Of a stretch of 64,000 nucleotides of DNA, positions 58,039 to 64,000 are shown piece by piece. The DNA lies in the IMG/VR virus record IMGVR_UViG_3300022902_000012, positions 1 through 64,000 of that record; one strand, 5' to 3'. The stretch is from a virus. A program made the translations under genes and the position numbers. The notes under the pieces are model-generated. The model had not been told where the DNA came from and did not search any database. It worked only from the letters and a program-made list of their open reading frames with translations. Each line of letters starts with the position of its first letter. Position 1 is the stretch's first letter.

Positions 58039-58472
58039 CGGGACGCCCCTGCAATCTTAGCCTTCCTACATTGGCGGTCTTCAATGTTGGTCCACCATGC
58101 CTGCTCAGGGGGGCGGAGGCCAAAGCCCTTCTCGAGCATCTCAACACGGCAGGCCAGCAGCAGCCACCGGGCCTGGAGGAAATTCATGTACGCGGCGGCG
58201 CGTTCACCTCCATCATCATCCTTGAATCTTGGATCCTCTCTAAAGGTGAAGTCACCAACAGTTCCTTGGAAATCACACTCAGGGCACTCACAGTAACTTT
58301 GATTGCCCCAGATGGTATCTCCAGAAGGTGCTTCATTTCCATCATCATAGATGTCTAGTACCTCGGTGCATGTCATCTCGATCCGCAGGGAATCCTGGTG
58401 CCCACAACAGGGACAGCACATCCCCCTAAGGGCGTTGACGTTCATGTCCTCAGCCGTTAACTGTTTATGCAT
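58035..58472 (-). CDS. Zinc-ribbon accessory protein
   Basis: A 145-residue protein: CCPCCGHQDSL, later CECPECDFQGTVGDF, a two-knuckle zinc ribbon of the type common in phage and plasmid accessory genes. The C-terminus is helical. ATG overlaps the previous stop (TGATG). Confidence 0.6.
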   Translation of the reverse strand: MHKQLTAEDMNVNALRGMCCPCCGHQDSLRIEMTCTEVLDIYDDGNEAPSGDTIWGNQSYCECPECDFQGTVGDFTFREDPRFKDDDGGERAAAYMNFLQARWLLLACRVEMLEKGFGLRPPEQAWWTNIEDRQCRKAKIAGASR

Positions 58473-59191
58473 CAGACCGTCTCCCCATCAAACACAGGAT
58501 CGTTGCCAGCTTCCCCAAGGTCAGGCTCACTCCCGCCAAGAGTCCGGCCCCCCGCGGCACCATACATCTTGAGCATCAGGTTGGACGCCGGACAATCAGG
58601 GGCACGCTCCCCATCCTGCACATCCCCAGCGTACCGACGCAGCCCGGCCAGGCAATCCCCACCCATGAAGTCCCGAGCCGACGAACCAATCCTATTCACA
58701 GGCCTATCAAGCAAGTCCTCCATCAATCTCTCATCGGCCAGGATCTCTTCGGCCCGCTTGACCCCCCGACTTACAGCCCACCCGAACCGCGGCGCCGAGT
58801 CATCATCCAGCGGCGCCCTCGTACCGTGCGTCCGCAAGGCATCAGCCAACAGAGGAAACAGTTTCCCCAGTTTCTCACCGTCGTCCAGTTCCTCATCGGC
58901 AACCATCTCGGCGTAGTAGTCTTGTTGTCCACAGTAATCCAAGGCGCTATTCCAGACAGAGGCATCAACCCCCAGTACATCAACGAGCTGCACCTCCCAC
59001 ACAAACTGATCCCCTCCGCCACCACGCCAGTCATCCCCGCAGGCATCTTGCATGTCCGTCACTTCAACGAACAGGTACCGATGCGCAACCTTCCCAGCCT
59101 CGCCAGTCAACGACTTGCAGTAGACCGCGTGGGTATCCTCGTACCAGACTTCCCACCCTCGGGCCTCAGCCCACTTGCCCAGCTCACTCAT
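58472..59191 (-). CDS. Acidic protein of unknown function
   Basis: A 239-residue acidic protein. ATG 59191 shares a base with the previous stop. The N-terminus is a small alpha/beta unit (WAEARGWEVWYEDTHAVYCK); the rest is helical and Asp/Glu-rich. No family is recognised. Confidence 0.55.
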   Translation of the reverse strand: MSELGKWAEARGWEVWYEDTHAVYCKSLTGEAGKVAHRYLFVEVTDMQDACGDDWRGGGGDQFVWEVQLVDVLGVDASVWNSALDYCGQQDYYAEMVADEELDDGEKLGKLFPLLADALRTHGTRAPLDDDSAPRFGWAVSRGVKRAEEILADERLMEDLLDRPVNRIGSSARDFMGGDCLAGLRRYAGDVQDGERAPDCPASNLMLKMYGAAGGRTLGGSEPDLGEAGNDPVFDGETV

Positions 59192-59763
59192 CAAGTTGTC
59201 TCCCCATACCAGGGCAGATAGCCGCAGGCATCAATCTCGAACGGGTCCTGTCCCTCGTCACCGTCGTAACCATTCAGCTCCAGGTTGAGATTGTCGATGT
59301 CCATGCCGTTGTCCTCATGGCTATCAGTCCAGGCCACCCCATGGCCTACGATAGGCATCACCTGGTAGTGCCCCCAACCATCCAGGTCATCGAGGGCGTC
59401 AGCCTTACCAGCCCACTGCCACCAGCCACCCTCAGTCTGTGCCCGCTCGATCTTGCATGCCAGCTGTTCGGCATACCAGTCAGCTTGCTTGAACCCCAAC
59501 TCATAGCGGGCATCAGCATCCCCCTTGTCTGGGGCAATATCCATGAGGTCTACCCCCATCAAGCTCCGACCCCCAAAGGCCCGAGCACTATCAGGCATGC
59601 CAGCATATTCCTCGTCGGTCAGATCATCGTTGTCCGACAGCCACGACTCACCACCAGGCTTGTCCTCCTCGCAGGAGATCCAGGCCAGCACGAAGATGGT
59701 CCGAGCCATCGACTCGACAACCTCGGCACGCACTTCGCTCACTTCCATCTCAGTCTTCGGCAT
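59191..59763 (-). CDS. Acidic protein of unknown function
   Basis: A 190-residue very acidic protein with GAGGAGGAG upstream of ATG. It has several Trp (GGWWQWAGKAD) and ends GYLPWYGETT. Members of this right-hand cluster share strong negative charge, as DNA mimics do, but no family is recognised. Confidence 0.55.
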   Translation of the reverse strand: MPKTEMEVSEVRAEVVESMARTIFVLAWISCEEDKPGGESWLSDNDDLTDEEYAGMPDSARAFGGRSLMGVDLMDIAPDKGDADARYELGFKQADWYAEQLACKIERAQTEGGWWQWAGKADALDDLDGWGHYQVMPIVGHGVAWTDSHEDNGMDIDNLNLELNGYDGDEGQDPFEIDACGYLPWYGETT

Positions 59764-59765
59764 TA

Positions 59766-60905
59766 CTATGCTCCTCCTCGCCTGAACATCTCGGTCAGGA
59801 CATCAGCAATCTCGCAGGTAGCAAGGGTTCGATTAGTCGCCTGATTCAGGTCGACCTTGATCTCCTCGGCCAGCCACTGCAGGTCTTCACCCTCCACATG
59901 TAGGGCCCGCAGTGGCGCCCCCCACAGGCCCAGCCAGAACTCAACCCGATCCGATTCCGGCTCGACATCAGACAGGTGAACAAGCAGGTCCTCTCGGATC
60001 CCTTCAGCATTCGGCTTGAATGCTTTGTTGTCCTTGATCTCCTCTTGCACATAATGCACGGCATCGCACAAGGCTCCATCCCAGGTCTCATCCGGCTCAA
60101 GCGGATCAAGCAGGTGCCCACGAATGGCATCGGCGAGCTGGCCATCATCGAAGTAATCATCCTCCTCGTCAGACTTGATCTGCTCTCGCTGGATCTCCAG
60201 GTCAGCCTCGTCCTCCGAGGTCAGTGTCTCGAAGCAGTCGATGCACACAGAGCCACCATGGTACTCATCGCCGGGCTTGGGGAAACTCTGCCCGAGGTCG
60301 TATGTATCGCCGCCGCCGAACTTCCCTTCGCCAACCCCGCGCAGGAGTATGGCATCTACACACTCCGGGCACATCTCAGCGCAGTCCCGGCACAGGGCAA
60401 CCTCCCCCCCGTTACCCGCGACGAAGGTGAAGGGGGGCTGCTCATCACCGGCATCATCCTGGTCCTGCGTGTAGACGCCGCGGAGAGCCCGGTCCCATTG
60501 CATGAAGTACTTGTAGTCATCGGGCGTACCCTTGCCCGTCGTCAGCCGGCGGAAGATCTCTTCACTGGCGTCGTCCCCGATCATCATCCGGCCCCCACAG
60601 GCAGCGCAGACCCACAGGATTCCCTGGTCCTCCGGCCGAGCCCAGTCAACAGGCTCAGTCGATTGGTCCTCGGTAGCATGCAGCCGCTCGAACCTGTCCG
60701 GGTCCTCGTCGTTCATCACGACCGACCGCAGGTGCGCAAGCTCGGCTTCCTCAGCATCGATCCCGTCGGGCAGTACACCCTGACAGCAAGGGCAGCCCTT
60801 GCTCGCCCGAAACAGAGTGGCCTCCCACCAGGTCATGTCCCCAGTAGCCACCCCATACCCATCCCAGGGCTCGTTGCACACTCCACATAGAATGTCTTGG
60901 CTCAC
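59766..60905 (-). CDS. Multi-zinc-ribbon acidic protein
   Basis: A 379-residue protein. GTG 60905 shares bases with the previous stop (GTGA) and GGGAG lies upstream. It contains several Cys pairs: CGVCNE, CPCCQG, CAACGG, CRDCAEMCPEC, CIDC. Between them and after are acidic helices. It is the largest of the Cys-rich products here; function unknown. Confidence 0.6.
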   Translation of the reverse strand: MSQDILCGVCNEPWDGYGVATGDMTWWEATLFRASKGCPCCQGVLPDGIDAEEAELAHLRSVVMNDEDPDRFERLHATEDQSTEPVDWARPEDQGILWVCAACGGRMMIGDDASEEIFRRLTTGKGTPDDYKYFMQWDRALRGVYTQDQDDAGDEQPPFTFVAGNGGEVALCRDCAEMCPECVDAILLRGVGEGKFGGGDTYDLGQSFPKPGDEYHGGSVCIDCFETLTSEDEADLEIQREQIKSDEEDDYFDDGQLADAIRGHLLDPLEPDETWDGALCDAVHYVQEEIKDNKAFKPNAEGIREDLLVHLSDVEPESDRVEFWLGLWGAPLRALHVEGEDLQWLAEEIKVDLNQATNRTLATCEIADVLTEMFRRGGA

Positions 60906-61120
60906 GTCAATTGTCTCCCAATGAAGGCAGCAACATCTGCCGGCTCGAAGCCGTACTCCGCAAGTAGATAATCGAGTTGGCCAGCAGCCCCTGAGTTGTT
61001 GATGTTGCTTGCCTCGCAGGACTTGCATTCATGAACGAGGTCATCCAGCCATTCAGCGGCATCTTCCATGCTGCCGTACTCCTCGGCGAGAATCCTCTCG
61101 AGCTTCTGTCTATCGGTCAT
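60902..61120 (-). CDS. Small acidic helical protein
   Basis: A 72-residue protein, acidic helices (LERILAEEYGSMEDAAEWLD; LDYLLAEYGFEPADVAAFIG) joined by a Cys-containing loop (CKSC). Overlaps both neighbours. No family is recognised. Confidence 0.55.
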   Translation of the reverse strand: MTDRQKLERILAEEYGSMEDAAEWLDDLVHECKSCEASNINNSGAAGQLDYLLAEYGFEPADVAAFIGRQLT

Positions 61121-61440
61121 ACCGCGTTGCCTTCTTTGTCTACCGACGTTATGTACGTAGGCCAGCCCAGGAAATTGAGTAATTGACCGCCCCCCACCTC
61201 CTTATCAGCCTGGAGTTTGAACTCATGGCTCAGATCATGTGGCCACTCAGCCGTCGTATGATCTCGATCGTTGAGCCATTGAGCGAGTGCCGGATTAAAC
61301 TCGGCCTTTGGGTTGAACCAGATGCCGCACTCCGGGCAATCAACCAGACCCTCGAAGTCAGGCTTGGCTTCAAACTCAGCGCCGCACCCAATGATGTCCC
61401 CATCGGAATGCCTGCTTGTCGGACAGATGTACTTGGCCAT
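61117..61440 (-). CDS. Small zinc-finger protein
   Basis: A 107-residue protein with Cys at 6, 19, 35 and 38 (CPTSRHSDGDIIGCGAEF; CPECGIWF), a probable zinc ribbon, then a helical C-terminal half. Overlaps both neighbours. Confidence 0.55.
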   Translation of the reverse strand: MAKYICPTSRHSDGDIIGCGAEFEAKPDFEGLVDCPECGIWFNPKAEFNPALAQWLNDRDHTTAEWPHDLSHEFKLQADKEVGGGQLLNFLGWPTYITSVDKEGNAV

Positions 61441-61799
61441 TAGTAGGCCTCGTACATCCCGGCCTCATCTTCTCCGTCGACAGCATCGAGCAGGCCCAAG
61501 GCCATCTCCCCGGTCATGCCCGGTTCCATGGCGCACAGCAACTTGTCCAGGCTTTCGCGGCGCCCACCCATCCGGGCAGCGCAGGATGCCTCAAACTCGT
61601 CGCGCAGGGCCTGGGCCTCTCGGTGGCTCAGGCCAGAGCCAGGCGCCGCATAGTAGGTCATGCACCCCCCATCTCCGGCCTGCGATGCTTGCAACACAGG
61701 GGCATCATCAACATGCACCACACAGGTCCAGGCATACCCCTTCCCTGTGTCATGCCCCTTCAACCCACTGATCGTGATCATCCGAAGTTCAATGCTCAT
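61440..61799 (-). CDS. Unknown accessory protein
   Basis: A 119-residue protein. ATG 61799 is preceded by GGAGAG. It has a beta-rich N-terminus (ITISGLKGHDTGKGYAWTCV) and a helical C-terminus (LSHREAQALRDEFEAS). No family is recognised. Confidence 0.55.
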   Translation of the reverse strand: MSIELRMITISGLKGHDTGKGYAWTCVVHVDDAPVLQASQAGDGGCMTYYAAPGSGLSHREAQALRDEFEASCAARMGGRRESLDKLLCAMEPGMTGEMALGLLDAVDGEDEAGMYEAY

Positions 61800-61804
61800 G
61801 ATCT

Positions 61805-62140
61805 CTATCTCTCCATCTTCCAGAGGTTGTAGTTGCTCGGGTAGCATCTTTGCAGCATCTTCTCAGCCAGAGCCAAGTCGACCCCAGGGAATAGCTCAGG
61901 CCAGGTCAAGATGATGGCGTAGGTTGCGCAGTCCTCTTCGAACCACAGCCCAGCCCCGCCGTTGCCAGGGTTTTCCCAGTCGGTATCGCCGATGGCAGAT
62001 AGAGCCGGCGGCATCGAGCCAATCAGTTGCGATGCCACGTAGACACCCCCATGCGACGGCGTCTGGTACTCAATGACCCCAGGCATCAGAACCTTGACAT
62101 GGTCGGGCCTGCCCCATGGTGTGTTAGTTGGCTTCAACAT
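61805..62140 (-). CDS. DUF7007-like accessory protein
   Basis: A 111-residue protein with VIEYQTPSHGGVYVASQLIG and FEEDCATYAIILTWPELF, a layout known from DUF7007-type proteins of plasmids and phages (function unknown). It ends a few nt before the previous gene's ribosome site. Confidence 0.55.
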   Translation of the reverse strand: MLKPTNTPWGRPDHVKVLMPGVIEYQTPSHGGVYVASQLIGSMPPALSAIGDTDWENPGNGGAGLWFEEDCATYAIILTWPELFPGVDLALAEKMLQRCYPSNYNLWKMER

Positions 62141-62145
62141 GATCC

Positions 62146-62364
62146 CTATCCCTCCTCGCTCGCGTTCAACCAGTCGGCTACTTCGCAGGCCAAGTCAGCT
62201 CGCCAGCCACCAAAGTGCCAGTAGTCATGAGATCGATCCGTGTCGGACGTCGATCCACTGTAATGCACCTCGCCGTTCTTCTTGACCCTCACCCGTCGGC
62301 TACCTACCCCATGCCCGAGGTACTCTCGGATCTGCGCGTCGGTAACATCTGTGTACTTGATCAT
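62146..62364 (-). CDS. Small protein of unknown function
   Basis: A 72-residue protein starting at ATG 62364 behind GAGGAGG. It has a basic strand pair (VRVKKNGEVHYSGSTSDTD) and ends in an acidic helix. No family is recognised. Confidence 0.55.
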   Translation of the reverse strand: MIKYTDVTDAQIREYLGHGVGSRRVRVKKNGEVHYSGSTSDTDRSHDYWHFGGWRADLACEVADWLNASEEG

Positions 62365-62368
62365 CAAA

Positions 62369-63283
62369 CTACCTCCTCGGCATGTTGGCGCATGCTGATA
62401 CGAAGTCACGGTATCGCTTGCTTCGCTTCTCTCTCATCGGGATGGTGTGGGCTGCCTCATGCTCGAACTCCTTGGCTATCCAACAACGGAGCTCATGGCC
62501 ATCCCACCCGGCAGGCAGGTCACCTTCCTCGATGTGCCGGATGAACATGGCCTGCATGTCCTCCATGAATCGGTTGACCAGGCGCAACTTGCCCAAACGG
62601 TGGTGAATATCCTCTGTGCGTGTCTCAGACCAGTTCGGGGTCCAGTCCGCCTCAGAAGAAACAAAGTGAGACAGGGCGCCACAGTCAGGACACTCGCCGG
62701 CCGGCATCAGCTCTCCTGGCTCGACTCGGCCAAGCAAGTCAAAATACTCCACCAGGTCACCGCCATTGACATCCTTGTCCAAGTCCATGCCCCCTGCGTC
62801 TGCATCGAAGTACATGAAGTGGACCAAATCGGCGACCAATGCCTTGGCCGCCACAGCCGCACCGACCGGCGCATCTTCGCCGGGGTCATATGTTAGTATC
62901 GGCGGTCCTTGTGTCTCAGCATCGAGAGGCATCGCATCCTGCCTTTTGCTGAGCTTGAGCGCGTATGCCTCCTGCTCATGCAGATGCTTGGACAAAAAGG
63001 TGGCGAAGGCATAGCCCCAGGAGCGAGAGGCTACGTAGTCAGCCACATTCTCCCACGAAAGCTCAGGCCCCTCTTCCCAGCCCCGGCTGAGCCGCTCATC
63101 CAGGATCTCCAGTGCCTGCTCCAGGTGGCTCTGTTTGAGCACTCGACGAGATGCCACAGGCCCCTCACCGCGCAGGTGCTCGGCCACACCCCACAGGGCA
63201 CGCTCAAGTAGCTCTTCCCAACGGCTGCCCCTCGGCACTTCATGTTTGTCACACAGTTTGCGGATGCTGGTCCAGGTATCCAT
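62369..63283 (-). CDS. Unknown acidic helical protein with a C-x2-C pair
   Basis: A 304-residue protein, ATG 63283 behind AAGGAGGACG. Mostly helical (WEELLERALWGVAEHLRGEG), with one CPDCG in the middle. No family is recognised. It ends a few nt before the next gene. Confidence 0.55.
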   Translation of the reverse strand: MDTWTSIRKLCDKHEVPRGSRWEELLERALWGVAEHLRGEGPVASRRVLKQSHLEQALEILDERLSRGWEEGPELSWENVADYVASRSWGYAFATFLSKHLHEQEAYALKLSKRQDAMPLDAETQGPPILTYDPGEDAPVGAAVAAKALVADLVHFMYFDADAGGMDLDKDVNGGDLVEYFDLLGRVEPGELMPAGECPDCGALSHFVSSEADWTPNWSETRTEDIHHRLGKLRLVNRFMEDMQAMFIRHIEEGDLPAGWDGHELRCWIAKEFEHEAAHTIPMREKRSKRYRDFVSACANMPRR

Positions 63284-63537
63284 CAGGTTACGTCCTCCTT
63301 GATCGTTTTCCACTTGTTGGTCTCGTCATCCCACTGCTGCACAGCCAGGACTTTGTCTCCATGCTCGGCCAACCACCGCACCTTCGATCGAATCCAATCC
63401 AAGCTATCAGACAGGTAGTAGGCCACACCCATCCCGCTCGGGTCGGGCCTACCAATCCAGTGTTTATAACGATACTTAATCCGGTAGTCGTGCAGGAACA
63501 CGGCTCGCCCCCCAATCTCCTCCCGATGTAGGGTCAT
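63283..63537 (-). CDS. Small basic protein of unknown function
   Basis: An 84-residue protein. ATG 63537 is preferred because it directly follows the stop of the preceding (frameshifted) small gene; an in-frame ATG at 63573 would lie within it. It reads VFLHDYRIKYRYKHWIGR then helical Trp/Lys-rich sequence. No family is recognised. Confidence 0.5.
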   Translation of the reverse strand: MTLHREEIGGRAVFLHDYRIKYRYKHWIGRPDPSGMGVAYYLSDSLDWIRSKVRWLAEHGDKVLAVQQWDDETNKWKTIKEDVT

Positions 63538-63541
63538 CGAC

Positions 63542-63678
63542 TCAGAACTGGCGGCCAAACTGGACGCAGACATTCATTGGCTTGTAGTGACGGCGGGCCG
63601 TCTTCACGATCCGGCGCCATGTTGCCCCCCGCCACAGCGCAACTTACCTAGTCGGGTGTTGATCTCAGGCTGGCTCAT
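63542..63678 (-). pseudogene. Small gene interrupted at a run of six C
   Basis: From ATG 63678 (GAGGAGG upstream, ATGA overlap with the previous stop) the frame reads MSQPEINTRLGKLRCGG and soon stops. After the run at 63625-63630 another frame reads TWRRIVKTARRHYKPMNVCV and on to a TGA at 63542. Together they look like one basic ~45-residue protein with a -1 shift at the homopolymer. It may be a sequence error or a real mutation. Confidence 0.5.
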
Positions 63679-64000
63679 GATTCATCCTCCTCAACGATCT
63701 GAGGTTCATCGCCAATGGCTGCGCATGCCCTCATGTATGCCTCTCCCAGGTCAACCCAGTCAGAGTCGCAATTTGGCGCACAGGTGCCATCCGCAGAGAT
63801 TCGGATGCCGCCTGTCTCATTGACCGTTGTTATTAAGTCGATGAGGCATCCGATGAGCTCCTTCTCTGAATAGATATTTTTCAACTCGGAGACCTTGCCG
63901 GTCCAGTCACACTCGCAGATAACTAGGGCGTCGTTATCGACAGGAAACTCCGTGGCGGCGAGTGCCCCCGGCCCCACAGCCTGGAGCCTGCCACACCAGC
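63675..64000 (-). CDS. Acidic protein of unknown function (start beyond window)
   Basis: The frame is open to the right edge (CGRLQAVGPGALAATEFPVD then ICECDWTGKVSELKNIYSEK), so the start lies outside and at least 108 residues are present. It contains Cys (CGRL, CEC, CAPNC) that may bind metal, then helices and an acidic C-terminus EEDES. No family is recognised. Confidence 0.6.
   Translation of the reverse strand, partial: WCGRLQAVGPGALAATEFPVDNDALVICECDWTGKVSELKNIYSEKELIGCLIDLITTVNETGGIRISADGTCAPNCDSDWVDLGEAYMRACAAIGDEPQIVEEDES

Noticed and set aside
1-64000. CRISPR array or rRNA/tRNA genes
   Set aside because: No regularly spaced direct repeats and no credible tRNA cloverleaf or rRNA signature were found by eye. 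A tRNAscan-type search would be decisive.

Overview
This window is an internal segment of a large, GC-rich genome of a tailed double-stranded DNA bacteriophage with a contractile tail (a myovirus of the Caudoviricetes). The evidence is a tape measure gene followed by a baseplate module whose order matches contractile phage tails and contractile injection systems: tube/spike adaptor, LysM-like adaptor, gpD/gp27-like hub, gp5-like spike, gp25, gpJ/gp6-like wedge, P2-I-like protein and fibres. There is also a terminase large subunit, a family A DNA polymerase, and tightly packed genes that often overlap by ATGA or TGATG. Head, portal, sheath and lysis genes are not recognised, so the genome continues on both sides: the first and last genes run off the window. 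Nothing in the sequence fixes the host. Two perfect TTGTCCACA motifs, a DnaA-box variant common in high-GC bacteria, are only a weak hint.

Layout. 1-16.2 kb (+ strand): tail tape measure, baseplate and fibre genes. 16.1-25.95 kb (mostly - strand): small winged-helix-like genes, DNA polymerase, a DprA/SLOG-like protein, a shortened uracil-DNA-glycosylase-like protein, and a replication/recombination trio (DUF669-like protein, RecA-like ATPase, SNF2-like helicase). 26.1-27.6 kb (+): a RepA-like AAA ATPase behind a plausible sigma70-type promoter. 27.6-42.1 kb (-): a UvrD-like helicase carrying two inteins, a nucleotidyltransferase, a RecB/Cas4-type nuclease, and an SF2 helicase split into two genes. 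The first half of the split helicase holds a third intein, inside which a Vsr/DUF559-type homing endonuclease gene is nested in another reading frame. 42.2-45.6 kb (+): packaging genes, with a probable terminase small-subunit position followed by terL. 45.7-64 kb (-): accessory genes. These include a PAPS-reductase-like PP-loop protein, a GP88-family protein, a B12-radical-SAM gene broken by a frameshift, two copies of a zinc-ribbon/HNH cassette, and a long run of small acidic, cysteine-rich proteins of unknown role.

The most notable structures lie outside ordinary gene calls. (1) Two 126-bp non-coding elements align without gaps, lie in opposite orientation, are bounded by inverted TGTAACCTT/AAGGTTACA motifs, and share 35 identical bases that include a DnaA-box-like sequence. 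Each adjoins an intein-bearing helicase gene. (2) An endonuclease gene overlaps an intein, including its C-terminal splicing blocks, in a second frame. (3) Two short zinc-ribbon genes are hidden in a different frame from the overlapping HNH genes, and each lies behind a TTGACA box and tandem palindromes. (4) Several promoters carry inverted repeats between or over their core boxes, which suggests repressor-controlled accessory operons.
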